Shown piece after piece: positions 1-13,820 of a stretch of DNA of 64,000 nucleotides; positions within the stretch are counted from its first letter, which is position 1, and each line of letters opens with the position of its first letter. The stretch spans positions 536,501-600,500 of the forward strand of contig JAJOZX010001000.1 in the NCBI GenBank assembly GCA_023014485.1. Direction: 5' to 3'. The DNA comes from Bathynomus jamesi (taxonomy: Eukaryota; Arthropoda; Malacostraca; Isopoda; Cirolanidae). The notes beneath the pieces were generated by a model that made no database searches, had not been told where the DNA came from, and saw only the letters and a list, made by a program, of their open reading frames with translations. Both the position numbers and the translations under genes were made by a program.

Positions 1-2312
1 ATGTGTGGGTGATGTGGTGCAATATTTCATCATCATATTTTCAGTTACCGTAAATGAATTGTTGTGGGAAAATTAGAGAACCCACCTGGATTTAACTCTG
101 GAAACAGTCCTATGGTAGGAATCAAGTCCTTCTGGCTGGCCACTGTAAAGGCAGATCGAGGTGAAGCTGTTCAAGAATCTTTTTCCAAGCAGCACACTAG
201 ACATCAAGTGAGCAAGGACCATCCAAAGACCCATCAAGCAGGAAGAGCAGGACCACCACAATGCATTTGAGCAATGGAGAGCAAATAGTGTGCAAATAGT
301 ATTTGCTGAGATGCTAACAAGTGGATGCAAGAAAAAAGTGTTCAGGCAGAAAAGGAAGAGAAAGGACTTCAGGATAAACAATAAACAGGAACAAGCACAG
401 TACAGGCAAGACCTATGCTACTGAAAATTAATTCAAGAATCTTCCCTTGACTTGGAAATATCACCAAATTTTAGTAAACCGTATTCCAGTGTATGACTTT
501 TTATCTAGTCTTATTCCCTGTGATGATCAAATGTGGAACTGATCTCCCCATTATGTAACATGACTGATACGTAATGATTTACAGAAAGCAAACTAGAAAT
601 GTAGGTTTTTCAGTTTTATTTATAACTTGATTTAATAGAACAACTTGGAACCTCCCATTTCTAGACTTGAACAAAAACTTTAACAGTAATTATTTACAAT
701 TTCTTAGCTGTAGGTTCTAGACAATAAGAAACTTTAATCCTAAATTAAATGAAGATGGGGTTAATAAGGTTAGTTATGATAATGAGAGCATATTAGGTGA
801 TTTATGTACAAAACCCAAAAATTCTAAATAATTTTCTTAAACTTTGGAGGGCCTTAACTTCTTAGATTTCAACTGTATTATATTCACTGCAATTCTTCTC
901 ACTTGTTTATTTCCCAATTTATCTGGACAAGACAACGTGTATAGGCACTTCATGAATTTACATGCAATAGCTTAATTAAAGTTTATAAGCCAAAGCACAC
1001 TGGCAATGCTTCAAGAAATTTGGACTCATGCACAACACTGGATTGTCTACCTAGAAGAAGCACTTAAATTCTGGATCCTTAGTGCTAAACTTCAAAACAT
1101 ACTGTACCTTCTGGCTTCAGTAATGGACTATGATCTTGCCTTTTCTTGAGTTCAACAGGGACTATCAGGGCTAAATACTGGACTAGGTTTTAATACTAGT
1201 CCAGAGTTGTTTCTAGCAAGATGCACTATTACAATGATTTAAGCACTTTTTCATTAATTACAATAGCTATCTGCCTATGCTTGACTAGATTGACTTAATG
1301 AACACTTAACTTGAGGCTGTGAAAGCTGAGTGGCTAGAAAGAAAAAACATGAATTTAAAAATAAAAAGACGTGAGAAATGAGAATCAGCAAAACCCTACA
1401 GAATGAAAATGAGAAATTTGTTTAAGGTACTGGTAGATCTCATTTTACACACGTGTTACATTCCTGGAAAACAGCAGTGTAATTCTGTGTAAAATGAATC
1501 CTTACTTCCCATAGGGCCAATGTTATAAATGTGCATTACATTCTTGAGTGGTGCATAGCCACCCAGGAAACATAATAATAAGTCAATTTAACCACAAAAA
1601 CAAAGTCAAGTCATAATGAATGTGCATCATAATACTCAGAGTCAATTTGACAAAATAAATAACATAAAATAATATTCAATCCTATTTAATATTATGCTTA
1701 CTTATCTAAGAAAGGGCCTGAAGTCAGCTTACTGGGCACAAGATGTTGGTAGGTTGATTTTCATGAATTTAGAATGACTGTAAGTCACTTGCGCAGAACT
1801 TAGTCACTTGTTGAGCACTCAATTTAATTTTATTTTTATTGTCACGAATTGTATGCACATATCACTCACTCAGTCCCTTTGCCCTAGCAATCTCCATCAC
1901 TTTTTTACCATGCTTGAATCTCGTAAGCAATTCCAATTTAACTTCTAAGGTGATGGCTTTATGTTGCTTCTTAGAAGCTGAATTGTCCTTTGAATTTGCA
2001 CACTTAGGGGCCCTTGTTCAAAGTCACTTTGATGAATAAACACAAAAAAGAGAGAGAGTATGTAGACAGCAGTGCAACTTAAGAGTCAACACATGAATGG
2101 GCAGCCCAAGCAGTGGGGAGTGGTCGAACAGACCTGCTTCAAAAGGGGGAGGGAGTTAACAAACATTTGTACATGTTTAAACTTGTTCATTTCTGCAGAG
2201 TGAAATGAATTTGTTCCTTCTGAGAACAAATATGGGATTTTACCAATTACAAAAAAATAGTCCATCTCCAAAACTACTGAAGCCATTATTGTGAAACTGA
2301 TGAATTAGGGAT
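1..2312. other. No recognised gene or repeat
   Basis: AT-rich sequence without a convincing coding region. The short open frames at 64-270 (+) and 73-381 (-) overlap on opposite strands, show no domain I recognise and have no splice context I would trust. The stretch 600-2040 is low-complexity AT-rich DNA of intron or intergenic type. Nothing else can be supported. Confidence 0.6.
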
Positions 2313-2943
2313 AAACTTGGGTAAATATGGATATTACGACCTCCACCCAATTTTGATGCCAAAATACATTTTCCTAGTAGTGTATGATGTGCTTTGTTCA
2401 AATCTGGCCTTCATTTTATGTGGAAATGAACCAATCAAAAGTTATGAGACTTCAAAGTTTTAACATATTTTGGTTCATTTCCCCATAAAATGAAGGCCAG
2501 ATTTTAACATTGCACTTCAAATACTACTAGAAAAATGCATTCCAGTGTCCAAATTGCTAGAGAACCAACCTAACCAACCTAACCTAACCTAACCTAACCT
2601 AACCAACCTAACCTAACCTAACCAACCTAACCTACCTAACCTAATATTAGGGGTAGGTTAGGTTAGGTAGGTTGGTTAGGTTAGGTTAGGTAGGTTCTCT
2701 CGCAATTTGGATACTGGAATGCCTTTTTCTAGTATTTGATGTGCAATGTTAAAATCTGGCCTTCATTTTATGGGGAAATGAACCAAAATATGTTAAAACT
2801 TTGAAGTCTCATAACTTTTGATTGGTTCATTTCCACATAAAATGAAGGCCAGATTTGAACAAAGCACATCATATACTACTAGGAAAATGTATTTTGGCAT
2901 CAAAATTGGGTGGAGGCCGTAATATCCATATTTACCTAAATTT
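2313..2943. repeat. Foldback (long inverted repeat) element with telomere-like core
   Basis: Two arms of roughly 240 bp, about 2313-2560 and 2690-2943, are near-perfect reverse complements. Both contain the stretch around AATATGGATATTACG and the block CTGGCCTTCATTTTATG. Each arm also has a smaller inverted repeat, since CTGGCCTTCATTTTATG recurs inverted inside the same arm at about 2405 and 2500. The loop is made of TTAGG-type pentamers which themselves face each other. There is no ORF, so this is a non-autonomous foldback or MITE. Its superfamily is unknown because no clean target duplication is seen at the ends. Confidence 0.8.
2570..2695. repeat. Interstitial (TTAGG)n telomere-type repeats, head to head
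   Basis: From about 2570 to 2642 the + strand reads as AACCT/CCTAA pentamers with AACC-slipped variants. After a short AATATTAGGGG junction it reads as AGGTT pentamers to about 2695. The unit equals the arthropod telomere repeat (TTAGG)n. The two tracts point in opposite directions and form the tip of the surrounding foldback. A smaller set of CCTAA units occurs at about 33670-33705. Confidence 0.8.
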
Positions 2944-3927
2944 GTTGTTCATCATAACTGCTGTAGAATTCATCCAGCTTTGAAATTTCATCATTATCAT
3001 AGATTCCTAGTAATAATTATTTAAATTTTGAACCTAGCCTGCAGACCTGCAAAACAACCCTGAGAGTGGTGAAGTAGCCCCCACAGTATCCTGTCAATTT
3101 TCAGTTCAGGAAAATTTCTAGCTCTGCAGCATGAAATTTTATGGTCAAATTCAAAGTTGCAAGTTCTCCCTTATTATAAGCTCTTGTTTCAGTTCTTATT
3201 GCTAGTTTTTCAAATTTTAAGTCTTTATGGTAAATTCTACAGATTTCACAAGGTGATCTTAAGTCTACACTTAGGTAGGGTACAGTACCGTACTTAAGGA
3301 CTTTAAAATTTGTAGTTTAGACATCAGCTTGTAAACCCTAATTGATGAAGTGTGTGTTTGCCTTTTCAAAATCATAGGTAGATATCCTTATTGGTATGCT
3401 AAATATAAGCCCAAAAATAATGTCCTTATTTCCATTCTTTCCTACTTAAATAGTAGCTATTTGTGCAAAGGGGTAATCTAGGCCAGGGATCACCAGTTAA
3501 AAATTTTTCTCTGTCATCCACAGAGCTCCTAGGTGTTTATATAACTCTACCAAAGTTCACTACCCGCACTTTCATTAGACCTATTTGGATTGTTTCCATT
3601 ATGTGGACAACATTATGATTAAGTCTTGTAATCATTGTAGGCCTTAGGGGTTTATTCCCAGCAGTCTCAATGTGGACTGCCACTTGCCTACTGGTGACCT
3701 TGGATCTAGGCTAATTAGAGATATGTAGAGCCACCTGTTTAAATTAGGCTTATACTTAGACTAGCTACCCTAATAGCTAAAGTACCATACCATATGTGAT
3801 AGGGCAATATCCTAGCATAAATTCTTATTTAATCTGCAGCTTTTTTCAGAAATTCATTCCCAGTAATAGGCTATCTGATTTAATCATATGCCTTGGCCTA
3901 CAAAAATAATATACTTTTTTAAATCAG
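2944..3927. other. No recognised feature
   Basis: AT-rich non-coding sequence with stops in every frame. It could be intron upstream of the candidate exon that starts at 3928, but nothing in the sequence proves that. Confidence 0.5.
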
Positions 3928-4057
3928 GTTGCGCCTGGTAAAACTGGGCCTACAATACATAATAAAATGGGGATATCTAAAGATGAAGATCCTAAAGAAG
4001 GAGAGTTATCTGTGAAGCCAAAGATTATTAATAGTATAAAAATTAAAAGGGAAAAAG
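3928..4057 (+). CDS. Candidate internal exon of an unidentified host gene
   Basis: This 130-nt block is open in one frame, which reads from VAPGKTGPTIHNKMGISKDE into a Lys/Glu-rich stretch. It is preceded by TTTTTTAAATCAG (acceptor) and followed by AAAAAG|GTACCC (donor). Base composition is less AT-rich than the flanks and codon use is ordinary. I do not recognise the protein; a charged Lys/Glu-rich linker of a nuclear protein would look like this. Alternatives are chance or a piece of an old mobile element. The neighbouring exons, if real, are not visible nearby. Confidence 0.35.
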
Positions 4058-4660
4058 GTACCCGATTTATTATTTGCATTATAATTTGTTAAATTTTAAG
4101 GTAACCTAGCCAGGGTCATAGACTATCCTAATAACATTTAGGTAAATTTATATTAAATCTTAGGTGTATACTGGTACCCTGTATTCAGTTAGACTTCATT
4201 GCTTACTAGAATACTAACCTTATGTAGTAGCTCATCAAAATTGCTTTTAATGAGCCAAGTAGGGTAAGGTCAGCAAGCATGTACCTAGGCACTTAGTAAC
4301 TTAGAGCCTCTTGTGAGAGTAATTTTTTTTTCCTTACACCTACCTATAAGTGCTTATATGGCAAAGTTCCATGTTGACATGAGAGATAATTTTTGGGTTA
4401 AGAATTTTCTGAAAAAAGTTGGAAATGTTCTTAATGTTAAAGAAGAATAAGATTTTTAGTTTCCTGTTTGAAACAAGAAATAATACAGACCTACTGGTAG
4501 GATCTGAAATGAGTTGGTTTTGCAGGTAGACATTTTAATCTTCAGATAGTCTTACTTTGTTAAAACAAAGTTGGGTTGATAGGTGATTATATGGTAAAAA
4601 AGTGTGATACATCTGTGAAAATATGGTAATAAGGTATCCAGATATAATATACAGTATATA

Positions 4661-6058
4661 CTGGGTGATCCAGATAAATGGGACCCATAAAAAAAAGCCA
4701 AATATTCTTAATATTTAATTCCTTTCATAAAAACTATATATCATTCGAAAGAGTAGAGTTACAAGTTTATTATGAAATATTTATTTTTTAAAAATGACTC
4801 CTTTCAAATGTGCTCCATTAGTTGCCAAGCATTCCAGTGTTCTCGCTTGTAAGTTCTGCATCGCTTTTGCAAGAGTGTGCGGTGGTATGGCCTGTATCTC
4901 ATTTGTGATGGCGGCCTTCAATTCTTGCAAGGTCGTTGGGTTATTTCTGTAGACCCTACTCTTTAAATATCCCCAGAGATAATAATCTAAGGGAGAAAAA
5001 TCCGGAGACCTTGCAGGCCATTCAACGTCTCCAATTCTTGAGATTAACTCGCCTGGAAACGTTTGACGCAAAACTGCCATGCAGTTCCTCATGGTATGGC
5101 AGGTAGCTCCGTCTTGTTGGAACCAGTGGTTTTCTAGACAAAGATCTCTTAATTTAGGAATAAGGAAATCGGTCAACATTTTTTCGTAGCGATCACCATT
5201 TACAGTGACCGTGTTTCCGGTGGAATCCTCGAAAAAGTACGGCCCTATGATCTGAGATGCAGTAAGACTACACCAAACAGTTACACGCTGACTATGCAAC
5301 GGGACTTCGGTAATATTCAATGGATTTTCTGTTGCCCAGAAATGACAATTTTGTTTGTTTACAGTTCCATTCAAGTGAAAATGGGCTTCGTCTGACATAA
5401 TCAAAGTTGCTATAAAATTGGTGGTGTCATTTACCTTCTGTTGGATCCATTGACAGAATTGTCGTCTTCATGCGAAATCTCCATCGTTTAGTTGTTGCAC
5501 TGTTTGAATTTTATATGGAAAGAGCATTAAATTTTCCTTGAATATACGGTGTGTTGTTCCATATCCAACTCCTAACAGCTGAGAAGCACGTCTGATGCTT
5601 ATGTTAGGATTATCCTGTACAATTTCATGAGTTCTGTTAATGATCTCGTCTATCCTTGCTGTGCGCACTCTTCCAGTTGGTTTTCTTTTTCCAATGCTGC
5701 CAGTTAGGGAAAAATTTCTGACACCGACGGATTACTTTCTTAGAAGGTGATTTTGACATCTGAAAATTTGTCTTGAAAGATCTTTGAGCTGAAACTACAC
5801 TTCTTCCATGCTCATAATATTGCTCAGTTATGAAACGCAGCTGTTCCACAGTCCATGCAGTCATCTTGAAGGGTTAGTTTTAACTAACACTTTTATTTTG
5901 TTTTGTATCTTATCTTGTCTTGTATTGTCAAAACCTATACAATCCTGTACAAACTTGTAACTATCCTCTTTCGAATGATGCGTATGATTTTATAAAAGGA
6001 CTTATACTTTAAGAGTTACAGGGGTTTCTTTTGGGTCCCATTTCTCTGGATCACCCTT
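4661..6058 (-). mobile_element. DD41D mariner-type transposon (degenerate)
   Basis: The ends are inverted repeats of about 27 bp: GGGTGATCCAGATAAATGGG on the left and its near complement around 6033-6056 on the right. Each end is flanked by TA, the Tc1/mariner target site (4659-4660 and 6059-6060). The interior encodes a broken transposase on the minus strand. Length of about 1.4 kb is usual for an autonomous element, but the reading frame is interrupted, so this copy should be immobile. Confidence 0.88.
4781..5864 (-). pseudogene. Mariner-type transposase, DD41D, frameshifted
   Basis: Three minus-strand segments make one transposase. 5637-5864 has the N-terminal helix-turn-helix (WTVEQLRFITEQYY). 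5468-5668 has the second HTH (RRASQLLGVGYGTTHRIFKE). 4781-5404 has the catalytic domain. In the last, MSDEAHF carries the first Asp, WFQQDGATCH the second, and SPDFSPLDYYLWGYLK the third, with 41 residues between second and third. At least two frame breaks, at about 5640 and 5404-5470, separate the parts. DD41D spacing is known for rosa/Visitor-type relatives of mariner; the exact family is my inference. Confidence 0.85.
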
Positions 6059-6425
6059 TATATATACTCTATACTGTATTGGAGTTTTCACCATTTATGA
6101 ATTTATAGCCATTACGCTATGTTGAATTTGCATGAAAAGTAATTATATATAGTGCAGTAAAACCTTCATTATCCAGCAAGCTCAGGGATTAGGCCATTCT
6201 GGTTGTCTAAATTTTCCAGTTATCTGAGGGTACTGGTATGGTATGGTACCATTAACCTATGAAAAAACAATGGACAATAATAGTAAAACTCAAATTTTGG
6301 CTATATACTGCACTGTACACCAATGCAAACTATATTGTAATCAACATAAACACTACGCTATGTATGTATGTATGTATGGGACAATTGAAATAAGTAAAAT
6401 TATCTTATTTTATTAAAAATGTTAA

Positions 6426-8809
6426 CACTAGAAGGACTGAGATTTTCAACTGCCTATAAGGACTGGAAAGCGTCAATTGACGCAAGTTGATTTTTTTTTT
6501 ATTTTTACTCTTCCACAGGTTAGAAAACTGCAGTTAGCAGGAAAAATATATATTACATAAAAGAAAAAATGACAATTTATCAGTAATTAATTATTTATTA
6601 TTAATAAGTATGTATCAGTTATGTGTTTATAATGCACATGTTTTACACTTTTTGGTCGCACACCTGCCATAGACTGGCTTTCTACAGACACTGTACAGAT
6701 CAATGGTTCTGTTTCTACATTTTGTGGATCCACATGTATGATGCACTTTGGCTGGAGTAGCAGCATTCTCAGCTTCATCGTCTACATCCACTACTGCGAA
6801 AGCCTCAGGAATTCCAAGGGGAAGAGTTGTTAGTAAACTCCTTGCTGACCCTTTGAATGTACTCTCTATGGCTAATGTTGGAGCGACACGCCATTTTGTA
6901 GATGATCCAGCTGTTGATCAAGGCCATATCCAGCACATTATAGAAAACATGAATTGGCCATCGCCTAGTAGCTGCTTTCACAGAATAGGACCTTGACATT
7001 TGATCAATCACATCAACCCCCACCTTGTTTTTGTTATAAAACAGAATGGTCTCCAGTTTTTGTTTCGGGTTGTTTTCTGTTGGTATCTGAACATCAGGAT
7101 GAAGACTACTCAAAAGAACCACAGCCTTGGATGCTTTGCACTGATAAGAAGTGAGGGTCACAGCAGTCTGTCCTGTATATTTGAACACTTCAGTTTCGTG
7201 CAGCTGCTTGGTTGCCTTGCATTCTTCAGGAAGCTCTCTGTGATTTTGGCGGATTGTACCAACTATGCTGCTTTTTTTCTGTGCCAGTCGTATAGCAAGG
7301 TCCAGTGATATGAAGTAATTGTCACAGGTGACGTTGTAACCTTGCTTGAACACTGGAGTCATCAGTTTCAATACTACATCAGTAGCCACGCTAACATCAG
7401 CATTTCTGTTATCATCCTTTCCAAGGTAAGGGAAATCATTGAACAAATACTTATTCTCCACATCTACTGCCATCCAAAACTTCAAGCCAAACTTGTCTGG
7501 CTTGTTTGCCATGTATTGGATAAATTTGCAGCGTGCTTTGCAAGGCAACAACTGCTTATCTACCATGACATATTGATGGGGAGTAAATGCCCTTTGGCAA
7601 TTGTCAATGAAAGGGTACCATAGCTGTGATGCCAAACAAAACTTATCTTGTGCTAGATTTTGCCGCCTCTCAGTTTTCAGATCAAAACAAAGGTATTTCA
7701 TGATTTCCAAGAATTGATTGCATGGCATAGTTTTGTTGAATATAGGACATAGGACATCCCCAGGAGCCATTCCACATACTCTTGATGGGTAAGTTACATC
7801 CACCAATGACACCATGAGTGATGACAAGACCAGTGAACTTATCCAATTCATCTAATGTCACAGACCAGTTGGGATCACCTGTAGCTCGTTGGCCTTCAGC
7901 ATTTGTACACTTTTGGATGTTTCTCATCATTGGTTCATCAAAGAGAATTCTGAATGATGAAAGTGGACTATCTTTGATGACACGTACATGTTGTCGTGTT
8001 GTGGAATATGCAGTAGGACCAGAATGAATCTGTACAATGTTTTGCTGTTGCAGGCATCCTCGCACAGTCTGCGATGTGGCAGCCCACTGCCAAGATGATC
8101 CATCTTTACCTATAACTTCTCCATCACCCACTGCATCTGCTCCATTGCCACCTTGTGTGGGTTTATCACTTTGTCTACATCCAGGACATGTCCCATGACC
8201 TTGATCTCATCGAAGACCACAGCTTTGCCCATGACTATCTTGCCCACAGGCTCGTCTACAATGATTGCCATGAGTGGGTAAAGGTACAGTAGGCTCCTCA
8301 TCGCCAGATTCAGAGGAAGAAGATGACTCAGTTTCAGCCACTGCCTGAATTGCAGCATTCACTATATCATCTGACTCTGTCTGATGCATCACAATCAGAG
8401 GCATCAGGTGGAATATTTCGAAGTTGCTCCAATGCCTGCTCTACAGAGAGTCCTTTGTGAGACATAGTGTTATATATTTATTTATATTTATCTATATTAT
8501 TATTTATATATTTATTTATCTGAAATGGGAAAGAAATGGTTACTAGACAGGAATATATTGACAAAATGAACAAACAAATAAAATAGAGCCATATATTGTA
8601 CATGTGTCATTTGACACACCTGGTCCCTCAGGGTAGTGGTCTCTCTCGTAGGTTTTCTGTATCAGATGAAAAGATGAAATTGACCATGAATACTATAGAT
8701 GCCATTGAAATATTAAAAGTCACAAAAGATGAGGTATGAAGGCCTAAAGGTAGACTTTTAGGCAAAAAAAAAAAAATTGCGTCAATTGACACACGTGGTC
8801 TTTCTAGTG
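6426..8809 (-). mobile_element. piggyBac transposon, copy 1
   Basis: TTAA stands on both sides (6422-6425 and 8810-8813). The ends are CACTAGAAGGACTGA on the left and the inverse of CACTAGAAAGACCA on the right, classic piggyBac termini. Just inside each end is the near-palindrome GCGTCAATTGAC. The length of about 2.4 kb fits a full autonomous element. The transposase is broken by several frameshifts. Confidence 0.93.
6627..8465 (-). pseudogene. piggyBac transposase (PGBD4-like), frameshifted
   Basis: The minus-strand start ATG at 8465 gives MSHKGLSVEQALEQLRNIPP, a typical acidic piggyBac N-terminus. The chain continues in pieces at 8207-8404, 7682-8131, 6805-7851 and a last frame ending at 6627. 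The DDD triad is visible: MVDKQLLPCKARCKF, NVTCDNYFISL, and VDVIDQMSRSYSVK. The last frame encodes a Cys-rich C-terminal domain (CGSTKCRNR...CRKPVYGRCATKKCKTC) as in the RING-like target-binding domain of the family. Total length of about 612 codons is normal. At least four frame breaks (near 8370, 8120, 7845, 6760) make it non-functional. Confidence 0.9.
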
Positions 8810-9096
8810 TTAAGGATGTTCTAGATTTTTCTGGATGGCATCAGAAAGCTTCCTGGTTTCTAGATTGGTGAATTGTATTGGCCTAATATGAAATTTGCCA
8901 GTTTCTAAAGTTTTCTGGATAGTTGATTGCCAGATAGCGCAGGTTTTACTGTATCATTGTAAGGTCTTAAAAATGTACCAGCAGGTGCAGGCAGGTAGAA
9001 GAGTGAAAACTTGTTAGGATTTTAGAGTTCATAGCTAAAAACCTTTAGGACATATGATGCTTATTGTTAATAATATTGTAATGTGAATATTTAATA

Positions 9097-10750
9097 TGGG
9101 TGCATTCCAGGACAGATCATGCAAAAAAATTGCAATCACTCTGATTCCAATTTCATACAAAATTTCTATATCTAGTAAATTTAACCTCCTGATCATGAAA
9201 ATGTTACTTAAAATTTATTTGAACAAATACTTTGGGAGATATGGCCTCCTCCCCAAATGGGGGACCTGCAAAAAACTACTAAAGTTTCAAGTGTCATAAC
9301 TTTGCTTCTAATTGGGTTAGAGTAAAAATTTAAACTGATGATAAAGAATTTCATGAAGAAAAATAAGCATCAGTCAATAATTAAGATAGGACTAACATTT
9401 TGGAAGTTATATTATTATTTTTTGGGGTGGCCTGTACATTGTATAGTCTTAAAGTGAGATTTACAAAAGTTAGCTATAGAAAGATTCTGGGGTCAATATA
9501 TGTCCAGACACAGTTTGTTGTAAGCTTTTCTTTGCAACAGCCCTTTTAATTGTCCATCCAATTCCATTGCAAGCACTTTTCCCATGACTAGTTGCAAAGA
9601 AATTCCATTCACTCTTCATATTAAAAATAATGCTCAATGTGGCATAAATTAATAAAATTGAACCTATTTTTGAATTGAGCTTTACAACCATCTGAGAAGT
9701 AATGGACTTTTTGTATCATAGGATAAGTTTCTTTAATTTCTTGAATTAATTTTTGTTGAAAACTATAGACTATTGATATTGAGTGATCAAGACAGTCACT
9801 GATAAAACAGAAACTTTTGTGCTCTACCTACTTACATTGAATTTGGTAATAAATGACAAAAGGATGCAAAGTAAATTGTTCATTGGTTCAATGAAAATTT
9901 TGGATAGCATTTTGCACAACAAACGAATAATTCTCCAAGAAATCTCCAATGATAACAGCTTCATGTTCAAGATTTTCTTTCAAACTTCTCAGGTATGAAC
10001 TCTGACTCTTGGCTATAAACTGATGTCGAGTCAGAGAGACTATTTTCTGTCACAAGGAGTCAATGAAATCATCTACTAGTCCTTTCAGTTTCTAGTATTG
10101 ACCTAACCTATCGGAACTTACCCACTGACAATATTCATCTGATTCATGATCATGCAACAAATCTATAGAATATAAGAAATTTGAAATAGCCACTGTACCT
10201 GGACAATCCTTGCAGTGCTGTAACATTCATTTCCAATTATTTGGACTGGAAACTGTCTTCTCAATAAGAGCATTATAAATTGAATCTTTCAGACCTATTG
10301 TAGATATCATCAGTTTGGGAATTTGGTGATGTGTACACACACACACACACATACACAGATAGAATGAGTGCCTTTAGCACCTGCGATCACACACTATTTT
10401 GGTCTTAAAGATGCAAAGGATGAGAACCCTACTGGTGATTGTACAGTACCAGGTTTCCTTGTATTGCCCTTATATTTCCCCGAGATTTTCAAGCAAGTCT
10501 TTTCTGAACCTGTTCCTTGACACCATCACTATTTTTACACTTGAACTGTCAGCCTTAACTGGACACATCCGACTAATCTCATCCTTTTTAGAGAATAATT
10601 TAACTTTAGTTGCAACCTCAGGATTTATTTATCTTCCCTTTGAGTACAAAGGAACTTCAGGCAGAACACCAAACATTCTCGTCCACTTTCTAGATTTGTC
10701 TACCAAATATGTTGTTGCTGCAAGTATTTTTGAGTCTCTTCAGTTGTAAA
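9097..10750 (-). mobile_element. Long-TIR FAENY-type element C, 3' half
   Basis: The outer end at 9097 reads GCATTCCAGGACAGATCATG, close to the left end of element B (GGTCATCCAGGACAAATCATG at 43071). A TIR-like non-coding stretch follows to about 9450, then minus-strand coding remnants to 10750. The N-terminal exons of the same type lie at 19375-20045 on the same strand, so I infer one element split by later insertions. The far TIR is not recognisable beyond 20045. Confidence 0.65.
9470..10750 (-). pseudogene. FAENY-type candidate transposase, C-terminal part of element C
   Basis: Reading the minus strand from 10750 downward gives, with stops and frame slips: ILAATTYLVDKSRKWTRMFG, VLPEVPLYSKGR, IGDFLENYSFVVQNAIQNFH, TLHPFVIYY, IQKVHYFSDGCKAQFKNR, and, open at 9470-9691, EWNFFATSHGKSACNGIGW. 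These align in order with the long ORF of element A1 (51566-54171) and with B. Both putative catalytic Asp positions (GDFLENY and SDGC) are kept, but the frame is destroyed. The N-terminal exons are absent here and are found at 19375-20045. Confidence 0.72.
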
Positions 10751-10812
10751 AGGTGAGTGTGTTAATATTTGAAGATATCGTTGGTGGTGTGAAGTAGATT
10801 TGTTGTTTTTGG

Positions 10813-12720
<1,908 letters not shown>

Positions 12721-12831
12721 GACTCCATCATGTTCTCATACCTGAAAAAATGGTAAGGTAGCTACCTATTATTTTAAGAAATAAAGTATTAATTATAGGT
12801 ATCAAATTTGAATATTCTAATATATATACCG

Positions 12832-12849
12832 GTATATATATACACACAC

Positions 12850-12897
<48 letters not shown>
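12832..12897. repeat. (TA)n microsatellite
   Basis: A TA run with short CA inserts, directly next to the first copy of the repeat unit at 12894. All copies of that unit in this block abut TA runs on the same side. Confidence 0.95.
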
Positions 12898-12900
<3 letters not shown>

Positions 12901-13139
12901 ATTATTTCACGAAGGTAACACGTGAAAAATATTTATGATGAATAAAACCACGAAGGAAAGGAAACAAAATGGTGCTCAAGCGCTTTCGTCTAATGACATC
13001 CTCAGGAACACTGAAGTATATAAAAAGGTTAAGCCTATATATAGGTTACAGAAAGAAAAAAAGAAAATAAATAACATACATACACACACACACACATATA
13101 TATATATACATATATATACATACATATCTATATATACAA

Positions 13140-13172
<33 letters not shown>

Positions 13173-13505
13173 CAATAAACAGAGAAGTAAAAATAATAAA
13201 AAATTAAAAATTAAAACCTTAAAGGATTACCAATGAGGCGTACAGATTGTAAGGAAAAATATCGATTTTTAGCACAAGATCAAATGGATTATAAAAATAC
13301 AAATTTATACTGGGACTCTGCCGGGTTTTAACACAATGCTGCCTATGGTCAGGTTTCGATATATATAAAAGAAAAAAAAGAAAATGCAAATTAAAAGTTA
13401 ATCGATTTTTAGCACAAGATCAAATGGATTATAAAATACAAATTTATACTAGAACTCTGTCCGGGTTTTAACACATTTCTGCCTATGGTCAGGTTTCGAT
13501 ATATA
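12894..13505 (-). repeat. Repeat unit U, copy 1 (minus) with a partial second 3' piece
   Basis: The reverse complement of the unit seen in full at 14944-15432: it starts GAAAATTATTTCACGAAGG, passes the 75-bp core (GATGAATAAAACCACGAAGG to CATCCTCAGGAACACTG), a CA/TA-rich middle, and ends in the block around GCTGCCTATGGTCAGGTTTCG at about 13360. A second shorter copy of that terminal block (about 13400-13500, slightly diverged) follows in tandem. No ORF is present. The unit is non-autonomous and its class is unknown. Confidence 0.75.
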
Positions 13506-13575
13506 TAAAAAAATAAAATGCAAATTAACAGTTAATAAAGTAGAAGACAAGTTTACCAAAGATTTAATATATATA

Positions 13576-13765
13576 TGATGAATAAAACCACGAAGGAAAG
13601 GAAACACAAAATGGTGCTCAAGCGCTTTCGTCTAATGACATCCTCAGGAACAGTGTTCCTGAGGATGTCATTAGACGAAAGCGCTTGAGCACCATTTTGT
13701 GTTTCCTTTCCTTCGTGGTTTTATTCATCATAAATATTTTTCACGTGTTACCTTCGTGAAATAAT

Positions 13766-13772
<7 letters not shown>
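13576..13772. repeat. Repeat unit U, core copies 2 and 3 head to head
   Basis: 13576-13652 is the minus-orientation core and 13655-13772 the plus-orientation core. They meet at the palindrome CAGGAACAGTGTTCCTG. The plus copy continues into TTTTTCACGTGTTACCTTCG and a TA run. This snap-back structure would form a perfect hairpin of about 75 bp per arm. Confidence 0.85.

Positions 13773-13818
<46 letters not shown>

Positions 13819-13820
<2 letters not shown>

Larger units (their letters stand above)
6155..8950. mobile_element. Pogo/Tigger-like MITE split by a piggyBac
   Basis: The left end CAGTAAAACCTTCATTATCC (from 6155) is matched by the right end, whose reverse complement is CAGTAAAACCTGCGCTATCT (to 8950). 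TA lies at or next to the outer borders. Removing the piggyBac at 6426-8809 leaves only about 410 bp with no coding capacity. CAGTnnAACCTnnnTTATC termini are typical of pogo/Tigger-type MITEs in animals (family knowledge). The left outer border is uncertain by about 3 bp. Confidence 0.65.

Noticed and set aside
64..381. Overlapping frames near the window start
   Set aside because: No motif, opposite strands overlapping, no splice or start context.
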